A DNA stretch of 38,530 bases from Phallusia fumigata (Eukaryota; Chordata; Ascidiacea; Phlebobranchia; Ascidiidae), in assembly GCA_008931825.1 (NCBI GenBank), contig QXVZ01021462.1:1-38530 (forward strand). Direction: 5' to 3'. The notes beneath the pieces were generated by a model. It worked only from the letters and a program-made list of their open reading frames with translations. It searched no databases and was not told the origin of the DNA. Position 1 is the stretch's first letter, and the number at the start of each line of letters is the position of its first letter. This document shows positions 1 to 21,400 of this stretch, piece after piece. The position numbers were made by a program, and so were the translations under genes.

Positions 1-344
1 TAAACCAATTGGGTAGAAATGTGCGGACAAAAGCTACAAATGCAAACCTTCCAATATTAATTACTTTTAGAAAGCGACGCAAGTGCGACATATCTTCAAA
101 CGTATAAAGGCATAAACTAGCTGCATACAATTGGCCGTAGAGTTTAAAGTACCGAATTTACACTTGAAACCTTACAATCAGATATAAAAGAAAATGGCAA
201 AGACGTTTTCAAACAACCTTATGCGGATAAAGTAAGGAAAAAACAAACTTGTAACCTATATCAAAGAAAGGTGCATTAGTGCAGAAATCGTCCTGAACCA
301 CGAGTGCTTAATACAGACGATTCCAGTTTCGGATAAACTATAAA

Positions 345-1056
345 AGAGCTGAAGCTTGCAGCACACTCAAATTAGTCTGTGTATTTCTTATTGCGAGTAA
401 AAAATATCGATTTCGCCAAAGAAATGGCATCATCAGTTCTAAACAATATTTAACATGTATAAATAATGTCATAGTATCAAATTTAAAAAATCATAAAAGG
501 ATAAAAGTATAAAATCCGAGCCACTATCACTACAACCTCAACGCACTCGTCTGCACCAACACAAAAGCGTCAGCAATTGCAACTCACACGCAAGAAAAAG
601 GCGATAAGAAACATTGAAGGTTCGAAAAAACACTCAAGCTGCAAACCACCTTCAAAAATTACTTGAATCGTGGCAGGATCATTTTGGCGATATTAATAGT
701 AGCATTAATTTTCCCAAACTATTTGTCTCTCATACGTCCAACATGTGCATATCGGGTATCAGCTTGAGTGTTTTTTCGAACCTTCAATGTTTCTTATCGC
801 CTTTTTCTTGCGTGTGAGTTGCAATTGCTGACGCTTTTGTGTTGGTGCAGACGAGTGCGTTGAGGTTGTAATGATAGTGGCTCGGATTTTATACTTTTAT
901 CCTTTTATGATTTTTTAAATTTGATACTATGACATTATTTATACATGTTAAATATTGTTTAGAACTGATGATGCCATTTCTTTGGCGAAATCGATATTTT
1001 TTACTCGCAATAAGAAATACACAGACTGATTTGAGTGTGCTGCAAGCTTCAGCTCT
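345..1056. repeat. 296-base near-perfect inverted repeat with 120-base loop
   Basis: Left arm 345-640 and right arm 761-1056 are equal in length and reverse complements, with about two mismatches seen by eye; the loop is 641-760. Outer ends read AGAGCTGAAG and CTTCAGCTCT. The short ORFs here are by-products of the arms. This could be a foldback or MITE-type element or a hairpin locus. No convincing target-site duplication flanks it. Both arms lie in one contig, so unlike the 1/1831 palindrome it does not straddle an N. Confidence 0.85.
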
Positions 1057-1379
1057 ATTATACTATATCAAAGAAGTTGTAAAGAACTTCGAGTTTCCTT
1101 TTCCAATATTGAGCCTGACGTACAGTCACTGTTCTCATTAACACAACAACAAATAAGTTAAATCGTTAAAATAGGGTCAAGTGTTTTTGTGTTCCATATC
1201 TTGTATTTACTTTTAAGGTTGGTGTCTGTCGCCAAATTTTGAAAGTGTGACGTGAGTGAAAAAAGGGTTACAGCAGAGCCCTGATCCAAAGGCACATATT
1301 TATTGCTCAATAAAATAATTTGTCCTGTACAATTAAGTTGAGTTTGGGTCACTTGGTGAAAGAAAACACAGTGACACAA

Positions 1380-1500
1380 TGCCACTAAATCAATTACCAG
1401 GTCGGAAAAATGTTATTAGACCAAAAAATATCCACAATTAGTAAACCGAGGTTGAAAACGCTGCAGCTACACCGTAATTACAAGGCACTGTGACAGGGAT
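1380..1500 (+). repeat. Dispersed repeat, copy 1 (CACTAAATCAAT family)
   Basis: Contains GCCACTAAATCAATTACCAG, then GCTGCAGCTACACCGTAATT about 80 bases on. The same two blocks in the same order occur at about 20985-21135 on this strand, and the first block recurs reversed at about 36930-37030. It is an interspersed non-coding repeat, possibly SINE-like; the class cannot be assigned by eye. Confidence 0.6.
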
Positions 1501-1678
1501 TACGAGAGAGTGAGTTTGACGCTACTTGGGAAAACACGACTGGAGAGTGGGGGTGACGTTGGGCCAGCTGAGGGGACCTTAGAAGCTAACCACCCGTGCT
1601 AGGAAAAGAGGATAGAGTTCGACAGGATAACAAACCACCAAAAGAATCCCTGTCAGATGGTTTGAAGGAAAAACACAN

Positions 1679-1831
1679 GGTACTTTAAACTCTACGGCCA
1701 ATTGTATGCAGCTAGTTTATGCCTTTATACGTTTGAAGATATGTCGCACTTGCGTCGCTTTCTAAAAGTAATTAATATTGGAAGGTTTGCATTTGTAGCT
1801 TTTGTCCGCACATTTCTACCCAATTGGTTTA
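1679..1831. repeat. Inverted copy of 1-153 at contig join
   Basis: Exact reverse complement of window bases 1-153, starting right after the N at 1678. Interpreted as the overlapping end of the neighbouring contig. Confidence 0.85.
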
Positions 1832-2449
1832 CAATAACATAAACAACTTTTTCTTATAATGCTGGTTCCTTTTTCACATTCAAATAATGTCCTTTTCAAT
1901 AAATTAACACTAAACAGCGTTAGTCCAATGTACTGAACCAGCGTTGGATCCGATATATGCATCGGCATGGAAACTCAAAACCATTTACCTGTAGAGTTCT
2001 GTTGGGAATTACTACATTACAACAATTCTGTAAACCTTCATTCTGGGTTAACGTGATGCTAAATATTTCGGATGCGTTGTCGAGTTGTGAGATGATAGAC
2101 ATTTCCGAATGTTTACCAAAAATTAGTCTTGCCCATACCTAGATAAAAGTTTGTTTCTTAGAATAGTTTAAAAATTAAAAACGTAAGCATGATTGTTCAA
2201 TCAGTCTGCCTCCCTCATATAACGGGGAATCAACCAAGTGCCGTTTATTTTTCGTTTTAAAAAAAGATAAAATGTTCTACTGACCCTTGTGTTATTTAAC
2301 ATTTGCGTGTCGTGTGGATGTGAAACCAGCACTAACTTCTCAAGGCTACGTTCGATTCTTTTACCCCGGCTGGTAGGATAACAAAACACATGACATGTTC
2401 GGATTGTTTCTCTGTTTTTCTCAGTCAATGAACTGAGAAAAATTAAGTC

Positions 2450-2575
2450 CATCAGCCCAAAATTCGGAGGGGCAAGCAATCAAACTTAATGTAAAACTTA
2501 CACATTTTTTTCCAAGAAAGCCTACTTTGGGTGGGGTATGGTCTCTTTCGCCGCCAAAGCTACGACCACGATGGT
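2450..2575. repeat. Decayed copy of the GGCGTAGCCA element
   Basis: Shares ordered blocks with the element at 27363-27520: CAGCCCAAAA, a CTTAATGTAAAACTTA block, a run of T then CC, AAGCCTACTT, and a TTTCGCC block before a degenerate AGCTACG end. It is a diverged non-autonomous element. Confidence 0.5.
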
Positions 2576-2599
2576 GAAACTTTACACGGTTTAACTCAG

Positions 2600-5500
2600 G
2601 AAGTGGCACGTGTGAAAAAATGATTAAGTCTTATCCGATGCGAGAACGGCTATTTACGTTTTGGGGCAAATTGTTAATGGAGGAGATATGTATTTGGACT
2701 GCGACTGGTTCACCGAACCCTATGCACACCGTTGTGGCCGCTACGCAGTATAACTATGTAGCTAGGGTTGCCAACCGTTCTTTATTTCCAAGCGCAATCC
2801 TTGAGTTGTGCTCCATTTGTCCTTTAATCATTGAGATTTGAAATGACATTTTTTGTCCTTTATTTTAAGATCGTTTTGACTAGTGGTTTAATTTCTGAAC
2901 TCAGACTCTAAGGTTCAAAGAAAATCTAGTATATCGAGCCGTAGTTGGTTATGAATGAAACGTATGTGAGAAAACTTTTTAACAGTAGTGCCAATGTTTC
3001 ATGTTACCATCAGATCGAAATATTAAATGAAAGTGTTTTTTCGAGACGTGATAAAACACAATCTGTTTGTAGACGCATTTGTTTCTCTAGCGTATTTTCG
3101 TTCATACGTCACGTAGGTTAAAAGACCTTATCAAGCGTTATATTGTTCTGGGCGCCACAACTAAACAGCCATGTGCAAACAGCTTTGGCAAAGTTTGTTC
3201 AGCCGTTGAAGATGTATATGTTCCTTTTCCCAGCGTGTGATAATAACTTTGCCTCTGCACATAGGTAACGTAACGCAACGATGTGCGAGCTTTGTTACGT
3301 CACAATGCGCTTTTTTAAGTAACAGAGTGGTATGAAACGGACAAATAGAAAGGCACAACTTTATACAGGTGGGTTCTTCATTATCTTCAAGGAAACGTTG
3401 CACATTGGGCAAAGCATTGCGACTGACGAGTTAACGTTTTGCTGTTATACAACGCCTATGACTGAGCCTATAAATTTCTCGAAGAATACTATTTAAAAAA
3501 GGAAGACCCCCAAATTATGGAGATCGAATAGTTTTATTGAGTTGTCTGTCTACACCGCTCCAATCGGTTTGCAAGTTAGGTATGTGCCAGCATAAAAACC
3601 TAAAAAATACTTGTAGTGTAACGGGGCAAATGTAGTGTAACGTCCGTTGAACGCGCTCAGGTTCATGGTGCAAAACGTCACACGAGGCGGAATTCCCACA
3701 TTTAAACGCGTATCCTAAATGGTGTTACTCATTTGATGTTATTCTTGTTGTCGAATGTGCAGTACCGAAGATAGGACGAATTCGAAACGTAGATGAAACA
3801 GACGTCGAGGGAAATGAGACGAATGGACACGGTTTACTACACACAAGGCAATGTGTCAAACAAACTGACTATACACGTAATAAATTACAGCATAAGGCTC
3901 ATCAACTATTTGGAAACCGGGAAATCTCAAGACCACAAAGACGGTCCTAGCAGTTACTGTCGCACACCTAAACAAGAAGAGCAAATAAACCATAATGCGC
4001 CACTATAACGTCACACACACGAAGCTTACCGAAAACTTTGGGCGACAGAAGATGCATTACACCACGCTTCACGTTAAATGCAAGAGACACTGTGAGCACA
4101 AAGCCAGCGTCAACACCGTGTGTAAACTTTTATTACACAGACAAGGCCGGCAATATGGTTCAGCGAACTCACTTCGAAGTCATCGCAGTTAACTTTCCAC
4201 AGTCACAATTTACACATTTCGGTTATTTGGCACTTGAGTCATTGCACATATATATACCAAGAGACACACAAATAAGCATGCTCCACCCTAGTCAGGCGCA
4301 AAAGGAACAAAACCAGGTTGCGTTATCACTTAAAACTTCTCTTATCATTGCGTCACAGACCGTAGGAGATGCACACACTAGCGTAAAGAAAAAATGTGCA
4401 TTGATGAAATCAGTAATTACTCGTGAACAAGGTGTAACATATACCGAGATATAATAATATGCGATCAGTTGCTGCTTTCTTTCTAGGCCATAGAAGTTTC
4501 CCTGTGTTTTTATTGTCCGACTTTAACTTGGCTACTACTGATTGGTCGCACCAGCGTTAGTAAACGTCGTGCGGTGGCGTTATTACTGCACACAAATGCT
4601 CTACCGGTTACAACGCCCTTTTGCGTACATCTCAGCACTGACTCGTTTATCATTGTGTACTGTCCGATTAATAAAATTCTTCACGAAAGAACAACATTTT
4701 CCCAAAAATATATTTGTAGCTAGAGCTATAGCAACCAATGCTTCGAACGTTTTAAATAATTGCCAAAGACAACGAATTCGAGTGTAAATAACAAGCGGTT
4801 AAACGTTTTACGGTCATTTTACCAGGGCGCTGTGTTGGCTTTACCTTATACCAGTCCCAACACAACCTTTAAGCGGTACCAATAAGTAGTGTTATTAGTA
4901 GTGTTATAGCAAAAGTAAATAAGTAGTGTTATAGCAAAAGTATTTGAAAAGATAGGTTTAAAATAATATGCTGTGTAGTTTGTAAAATATCACTTTAAGC
5001 TTACTACCCAGGCTTAAAAAGTGAGGGATATGTGTGTGATAACAATCATGTTGGTAAGCAGTCCTGATACCCACAACACTACGGTCCAAAAGCGATATGC
5101 CTAATCATTAATTATGGATTTTAATTCAGTTTAATTTAAGAAACAACCACTGTTTGAAAGTTTGGCTCTACTCTTCGAAAAATTGAAATGCTGTTGGCTT
5201 TTGCGTAAACACCTCCAAGGTCACAAACGTTTCTTTGTCGGCAATGCGTTTTAATATTGTTTGGCCAGCACAACAGAAATAAATGTAGTCAAGCCATTTA
5301 ACAAAGAAAACAACCCTGTAACACTTTCTTTTGCGTGACCCCTGACCTCGCAATACGTCACACAAGGTATCGGTAATAAACAATATCACTGAGTTAGGTA
5401 TCGGTAAGAATAATGGCACACATTTATGGTTTAAGACTGCACTTACCTACAAACAAGCAGTACTACCTCAACGTCAACAACAGTTTTCAATTTAACACTA

Positions 5501-8500
5501 GCTTATCGTCTGTAATTTACAAAAAAACAAGTTAATTTTAGTTCAACTAAATTATTGCCTGCACATTTCAATACACAGTTCACATTAACTCAGCAGCGAC
5601 TTTCAAACAGGCAACACGAGTCACATTATCTTCAAACTGGTTGCGATATCACTGGGAAAACAGGCAGTTTACTTCAACAAATGGAATACACATTGTTTTT
5701 TCAATCATGACCTTACAGCCGAATTGTTGATTTGGTCCGGGAAAATATAAATCACAACGGTTGATGACAACGACGTAACAACCCATTTCGTCAGAGTTTT
5801 ATATTTGAGTTATGCTTAAAGCCAGCAGAGATTACAAAATAACAGCAGTCCACCGGAAACATCATTTCTGGGAACTGCAGCCACAGCTCAAATTTGACGG
5901 TAGGCTTTAATGGGAAGTGTTTTACCTGACTCAAGCTAAACCTATATGCAAGACAGAACATCCATTTTCAGGGTGATTTAAAAGTTTTTATAAATCCTTT
6001 AAGTTATGCATCACACATACAAAATGCATGATTTACAGTAAGGTTTATATTTGAAGCCAACACACACAAACTGAAAACACAAAATTTCCAATTGTCAATA
6101 CGTCCTCGAATACCTCGTTTACGTCAGCTAACACACAATACTTTCGAGCAGTTAACGACCCAAAACTCAGGGTATTATCGTGTTGACAAGTAAAAGACAG
6201 GAAACTTGCAAAAACACTTGAAAGGGACATGTTTTGATAAAGCGTTTGAATGTATAGAATGTGCATCTGGGCATCGGTGAAACAATTCAATACCGCTCCT
6301 GGAAATTTGAAGGCAATCCACCTAGTGATATATATGTGGGAAATTCCATTCATTATGGCAGCGATAGATCCTGCCGTGAGGTTGTAACAGCTAAGTATAA
6401 AGTAGTCTATAATGTCGGGTATTTAAAGTTTTATGCCTAATGTAACTTAAGCTTTTACCGGGCAGTGTTCAAACATGTACGAGATACAGTATAGGTAACA
6501 TTGCAAGTTTCCGTTTTTGGTACTCAGACATAACGATCACTAGTACATCAACCATTTGGAAGCAGATTAGGCAATATGTTGAGAATTACGTCACGTGTGC
6601 GGGTTCCGCCTTGTCATATATTGCAGCTAAAGGATTCCGTACAATCCAAAAGACAGTTGGTCCCACTGTTTCACGTACCCACCAGCAGTGGTGTTGTGGT
6701 ACAGCGAATCAAAGGCACGGGGTCATGAGAATGGAATGACACTTTCCCAATTTAATTACGCTTTAATTAGTACCTCAACGCGATGTCTAGTAGTTCCACA
6801 GAGATCGCATTACATATGTCGATTGGTGGGCATTGTTTGCACCTCAAACGTGTGCGCCGACGCCGTTTTGACTGTCTGTCGGATCTCGAGGAATTCTTTT
6901 CCTAACCTTTCCCCGGTGGTTCGTGGGAATTGTTCGACTCGGGCTTTGTTTTATTTTGTTTTTACCTCGACAGGAGTCGCGAGCTTCTCACACAGGATCA
7001 TCTTTGAAAATGAAACTCTATATTGGTGACATCATTAAATCCACTACTTATAGGCAGCACAACAACAAATGACTGCCATTCATCGCGTAAACGGTTGTGT
7101 GAAAAGTCTGCAGAATTTTTTAAACACGCAAATTGTTCGGGTGAAAATAGTTTAGCGAAATTTCACCTGATTAACAGTTCCGCAATTTATGTGTTGATGA
7201 AAGCCGAGGTTGATCAGTCATATGAGAGTTCATTTCCGCAAAAGAAAAGGCTGATGCCAGGACACCAGCCGTTTTACAGGCGGAGTTGCGGATTGCTAAT
7301 GATATCATAAACCCTCCCAGCAATGAAATATGAATTAGTGGTAAATGGAAACGTCTCTGACGCGCCGCTTAAATGACTAGAATTCTTATAACCGATATCG
7401 TTTACAGTTTTGTTGACCAAGCAATGGCGTCCTAATGTTCGACTCATAATGACAGCCCTGGATAATATGCAGCCTTTCCGTAGGCACAGGCAAAACTAAT
7501 TACACTGGGGATTCTACACAATCATAGAACTTATCAAAACATAAACAAACAGGCTCCCCGTAGTCAATCCTCAAAATAAAATAAAATCATTATGCGCCTA
7601 GGTCAATTTAATCTGCAGTTGAAAACAAATGACGATTTATGCAGAATGACTATGTAATGTTTAGTTTTTGAGCAGACATATGATGTGCAGCTCGCATTTT
7701 AATAACGTGTGTGACACGTTATAATGCGGAGATAAAGCGGTCAAAGGTGACGAAGCGCGGATGGATGGGCTTATCCCCCTTCAGCAACGCACCCAATTAA
7801 ACTTGCTTATTTTTGACTTCGTTTAACTGCTGTGCGCGCAACGAAGGTTCAACGCAAGGCGTCGGGCAAGGAAGACTTTATTGTTACGTCAGCTAACTGG
7901 CAATAAAATTCGCCTACAGTCGAAGATGCCTAGCGCCATTGAAGTTAAAGAATCACTTTTGTTTTCTACCTCTCAAATTTAGCGGTATGCATCTGTCAAA
8001 CGGCGCGACAGGGAGTGTTTGTAAACAAGATAAGCTAAACAATCGTTGTCGAACTTGGCGTGTCCCACACAAAAGCGCACACAGACACGTAGTAGGCTTT
8101 ACCTTAGGGCAAGGATCCACGTTGCAATAACGAACCCGAATGACCCCGGCGTCGACCGCTGCTGTCTTAATTCCCTGTCGTGCACCTGATCCCGCGAGCG
8201 AGGGTCAACCTGACGTATTATTTGCGAGTTTTTCGTCATAATGTTTCGGTGAGGGCATTGCTGCCCAGCCCAATTAGTTTGTGCCTGGCTTTCATCATCC
8301 AGACATGAGGTGCATTCGCACGTGCACTCGGCGCTCATCAATTTCAAGCCACGACGCTGTTAAATTGACTCGGATAAGCGCGAACAGCTAAGGTAAAAAA
8401 TTATTCATGGAACCGAAAGAGAGTGGTAACGTTACACTATGCGCGCCGGTCTTGTTTTGGCTGCTCGATGTTTCCGCTAACATGCCAGAATGATACGAGA

Positions 8501-8800
8501 ATAAAGCGAAAATGTTGTGTGGCATCCAGGTGGCCGCGTATTTCAGCGGGAACTTTTGGACAGCGCCTGTCAGCGTACCGCAGAACGGAAAGTTTCACCG
8601 GAGCATGACAGTGGTGTAGCTTTACGAGGCATTAGAATTTAGCCAATGCGAATTGGAAACGGAACTTGGCTGCAATGAAACTGATGGTGATGGTCTCAGT
8701 TATTGCACAACAGCGTAGTTACCGAGATGCAATAAGTTCAGTCGGTGTAATCAGTCCGCAGGCAAAAACTTGGACATAGGTGCTGCTGTGTTCATGTTCA
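2600..8800. other. Gene-free upstream flank
   Basis: No ORF here shows recognisable domains, splice-consistent exon series or sensible codon use. The longest, at about 4038-4454 and 6688-7029, look random and lack a credible start context. A short direct repeat (AAGTAGTGTTAT units) lies at 4880-4945. Because the next gene is BCL6-like and reads away from here, this stretch may hold its cis-regulatory DNA, but that is inference from position only. Confidence 0.5.
4880..4945. repeat. Short direct repeat
   Basis: The unit AATAAGTAGTGTTAT, followed by AGCAAAAGTA, is repeated two to three times in direct orientation. It is a small local tandem duplication without coding potential. Confidence 0.6.
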
Positions 8801-8804
8801 TTGT

Positions 8805-8812
8805 TATAAAAG
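8805..8812 (+). promoter_or_regulatory. Candidate TATA box of the BCL6-like gene
   Basis: TATAAAAG lies 128 bases upstream of the ATG at 8933 on the same strand. This would place initiation near 8835-8845 and give a 5' UTR of roughly 90-100 bases. Motif and position are suggestive only; trans-splicing of a leader could also define the 5' end. Confidence 0.35.
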
Positions 8813-8932
8813 TGCATGCAGCCTCTGAAAATAATAATATCAGATAACATTCATAGTTTTCGTTCCAAAATAAGCAGGTGTTTTGCATTTAAAGGGACTA
8901 ATTCAATTGCAAAAAATAAATTGTAATTACAA

Positions 8933-17212
<8,280 letters not shown>

Positions 17213-17485
17213 GTTGTGTTTTTAGCATGAAGTTTATTTGCAAACTATTGTAAAAGTTTCCATCAGATTCAAAACACAAATAAAGGTTTGATTGTTCGGT
17301 GCCTTCGAATACTATAGGTTTGCTTGATACTGTTGTAGCCGCTTTAAAAACCTCGCTTGGTAGCTGCAGTGTTTCCGGGGTTTGATCTCTTTTCCCCAAA
17401 AGTACTTACCGCGAGCGTTGGCCATTTTGCTTTTAAAGCTTGTGAGTTTGTTTGCCTGCTTGCAAGAAGTAAAATAATGTGTTAA

Positions 17486-17491
17486 AATAAA
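17486..17491 (+). terminator. Candidate poly(A) signal, BCL6-like gene
   Basis: AATAAA 274 bases after the stop codon at 17210-17212, the first canonical signal on this strand downstream of the gene. Confidence 0.45.
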
Positions 17492-18092
17492 AAGAGGTCA
17501 CAATATGTTTTTATATTACATTTTATTGATTGCGACTTTCATGAAGGCAGGAGTGACGACGCTACCACGTCTCCAACAGCATTGAACCTGAATTCCTTGT
17601 TCAAAATCTCTGTAAGGGGAAGGTTAGAGTCGATTCCCGAGAATGGACATCTGACAAATGTGCCGAGTCTGAACATTGGCCAAGGGGTTGGACTGGATCT
17701 AAAAGTTGTTTGACTGATATTGTTGACAATCATGCTAACAACCGATCTGAAGCTGCTAATCAAGAACTATTTGTACATGCTTGAATGCTTGCGTTGTTTT
17801 GCTATTTCTAAACATGAAATAAATGTGAAATCTACTCATGGCGCAGAGTGCACGGTCTCGCGACACCAAGCGGATTTTTATTATGGCAGGTGTCACGTTA
17901 ATATCAAATCTCAATTCTTAGATTGTTCATTTTGCCTACTGTATGTTCATTTTATCCCACGCACTTTGCCATTGACAATGATTGGATAACTAACGGAAAT
18001 TATTAGTGATTTCCTTTTTCAATGTAGTTCACATCCTGCTAGCAACAATGTGGTTAGCTGACGTACGAAATGCTATCTAAGTTTGCACAATG

Positions 18093-18098
18093 TTTATT
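18093..18098 (-). terminator. Candidate poly(A) signal, zinc-finger gene
   Basis: Reads AATAAA on the minus strand, about 317 bases downstream of the stop at 18415. Confidence 0.4.
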
Positions 18099-18414
18099 TA
18101 GTTTCCTGCTGCAAACAGATTCTGACAGAAGAATAACAAAAACATTTTTGGAAAAAAAATATACAGACACAGTTAAAACAAACAACCTGAAAATCTGAAT
18201 ACGAAGCAAAAATGGTTAAATAACTACTGAAAGACTCTGTTCGTGAAGCATTTAACTGGCTACAATGCAGCAGCTTGACAATAATTTCATTTAGGCTCAG
18301 GCAAAAGACAGCAAACATTTTGTTTAACGCAAACAATGATTTTAAAATCAGGGAATGTAAGACACAAAACAATAATTTTAAACCGGCATAATGTGCCAGG
18401 TATTTTTGTTTAAA

Positions 18415-21400
18415 TTAACTTGTATTTTGACCTAACTTTCTCAGGTGGCTCATTTCATGGTCGTTGACGGTTATCAGGTGGGTAAACGATTTTTCGCAAT
18501 ACTTGCATTTGTAAGGACGCTCACCTGTGTGGCTTCGCATGTGAGCCTTGTAGCTGCAGGAATGGGCAAAAGTTGTTGCACAAATCGGGCACATATGGGA
18601 CTTGATTTTTTCATGCACCGCCTGTTGATGTGTTTTTAAATGACCCAACTGTATAAATCGTTTATGACACACCTCACACTGGTAAGGTTTTTCTCCTGTG
18701 TGGGTTCGCTCATGGTGAACCTTTGACCACTTTTGTGAAAAAGTCCGCTCACAAAACTGGCAACGAAACGGTTTCTCACCGGTGTGAACTCGAATGTGTT
18801 TGGACAAGTTTCCTTTCTGTCGAAACGATTTTCCGCAAACCGGGCAGCTGTGACTCACGCCGCTGTGCTGGATGTAATTGTGCCTTTGGTACGCAGCTTT
18901 TGTGGCGAGAATTTTATTGCACACGTTGCACTGAAAAGCATCAGACTCAGGGCTGCTGACCAGAACTTGCACATGCAGCTTATAGTCCTTCTGTTCTGTT
19001 GCAGCAGGTTCTTCAATTTCTTCTTTTACCTCTGGAACTGAATCCATATTAGTCATTACTAAAAATATAATAATCCAAATTAGGAAACAATCAACCTTAA
19101 AATTGGATTCCAGTTAATTGCAACGGTCTAACAACAAAACAGCTGGCGATCTTCATATTGATTTTCATGCTTACCTTAGCGTTTCATAACACAACTGTTT
19201 GACAAGCATACGTACGGTCCCCACACACATACAATTGCTAACGGGTAGCAGTGTCAATAAAGCGGGATTCACAATAGATGTCGTTAACGGTTGCGGCTGG
19301 CGTTGCGTAGCGGCTGCGATTGTGCGCGGATTTTTCGCGCGACGATTGAAGCGGCAGGGGGCTTCACACTAGCAGTGCGTTTGCAGCAACGCGATGGTAA
19401 ATCATTTTTATCGGCAAGAAAATTAAGTCAATGTGCTTGCCAATTTGAGTGTCTCTACGACGATAAATCGTTGATAGGGAATTTAAGTTAGTACTACTTT
19501 GACACAATTTATTGTAACAAGACAATTTGCACAATTGCCACCAATATTTCATTATCTTTCTTTTCTAAATTTCTATTAAACATTCATCAAACTATCAATC
19601 TACAAACAAAACTACTTAAAACTATCAGAAATTAATCACAACAAGCCAAATACCCTACAAAAACAAAGTTCTCTACCAAACAAGCACTGCGGCTGACGGA
19701 AAAGTTAAATCAGATTAAACATTGCCGTCAGCCGCTTCAACCGAGAAAATCACGCCGTCGCCGCATGACGCCGACCGGCGTGAATTCTCCGCTGGTGTAA
19801 ATCCCTCTTTAGGCGTGGCCAGTTTTAGATTTGGATAGAAATTTTAAAACTAAGGTAAGAACAAATTTGCCAAAGCAAACCAAGTCACTTGTGACATTAC
19901 GACAATGATGTCTTACCAATACTAACCAAAAAATAAATCCTGTTTTCGCCGAAGCAGATTCCATCATCTATAACTGCATGGCGCAAAACTTATACATTGG
20001 CATGCAGTAACCTTTGGCCGTGGGCAGCTAATCGGACTACGAACGCTCAATGGCCGTTTTAGAGGGGTATGGATGTAGCGTCATGAATTAGATATCAATG
20101 TTTGACCTTCGATAGACCAATATTAGAACACATGTTAAGTTCATTGCAGTGAACAGCTCGATTGTCACAAGCTAAATGACAGTCTACCACACCCTTCCAG
20201 ACTAAACGTCGGTGTGAAGCATACTCTGATACCAACCACCACTCTGCATGGCTGGTAATTATGTCCAGTTCAGGGCAAAACAGCAAGCGTAAAAAACATG
20301 TTTGGGTCTTGTGGGTTCAACCAATGGGTAAACTGGAGTAAAGTTGTCAGTACCCAACTTCAGATGCCTAAATATCAAGTGTAAAAATTAAATAAATTGA
20401 ATGACTCTTTCTCAACAAAAAACAGGTTAACAAACCAGCCTTACACAAAAAAACAGTATGTGTCCTCTCTGGATGAGAACCCATAAATACACAACATTGC
20501 AAATATAGTTTATTCACCTTTTTCTTTTGTATTGGCCGAATTATTTCTTCGTTGTCTGAAAATTCAATAAATATAAATATTACATGCAGAAATCCTCAAA
20601 ATTTCATGGAAAATTTGTGACATGCTAAAAAATGATTAGATGGTTATAAAATTGCCATGAATACCAATTACACCTGATCTATACAAACTAAAAAAGTGGC
20701 TTTCACCATATTGCTATTTCAATGTTACCCAATTTAAAAGAGGGTATAATTCAGCACATCATTTTTCAGTGATCAGTACATTATTTTTTACCCAAGGGGG
20801 ATAGTAGGGTAACTGCTGAAACTAAAATGTTAAACACAGAAATTGCTGGACTACAATGACATGTTCTACAAACTGTCAGAATCTCACTTAATTTGACCCT
20901 TTTTAGGGGAATAGTGGGATAACTGCTGGGTCTTAGGATGAGTTGAGTTGAGTTTATTTCGCCTGGTGAAACAAAAAATAACAACACAATAGCACTAAAT
21001 CAATCACCAGGCCGGAAATAGCTGCACAACGTTAAAACGTTATGAGGCACAAAAAAGGGCACAAAATTGGTGGTCAAGGTCGAACACGTGCTGCAGCTAC
21101 ACCGTAATTATAAGGCGATATGTGACGGGGCTCACAATCAAACAAAGCAATTGATACTTCAATCTTTTAAAAAGTTATCCCATTCAGACTGTTTTTGTAA
21201 GTTTAGCCACTACAAAAGACCACCACTAGGGCTGCATTTTCACATCTGTACCATTATTACCACTGAAACCTTTATTTTGTGGTGCACACAAATGTGCAAA
21301 ATGTTTTACTCTTTTGGATAATCATTTGGACTTGGGGTCAATAAAAACAGATCGCAGATTTCCTTGACCATAACTACCAGCTGTACAAGTTACATCCATA

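Larger units (their letters stand above)
1..1677. other. Contig probably placed in inverted orientation
   Basis: Bases 1-153 are the exact reverse complement of 1679-1831, and the match on the right begins immediately after the single N at 1678. If 1-1677 is turned round, its end overlaps the start of the next contig as a perfect 153-base dovetail. This is the pattern of an unmerged, misoriented contig, not a biological palindrome. No gene was recognised inside it. Confidence 0.7.
17213..18414. other. Convergent intergenic region between BCL6-like and zinc-finger genes
   Basis: Contains the 3' UTRs of two genes pointing at each other. AATAAA at 17486-17491 (+) could end the BCL6-like transcript; TTTATT at 18093-18098 is an AATAAA on the minus strand about 320 bases past the zinc-finger stop. 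A minus-strand ORF at 17539-17763 is open but unrecognised and without a credible start. Confidence 0.5.

Noticed and set aside
614..817. Plus-strand ORF in the first contig
   Set aside because: It starts at TTG, not ATG, and lies across the loop and arms of the inverted repeat; no coding character.
4038..4454. 138-residue plus-strand ORF
   Set aside because: The longest ORF upstream of the BCL6-like gene, but with random composition, no domain and no conserved motif; length is not exceptional for 38 kb.
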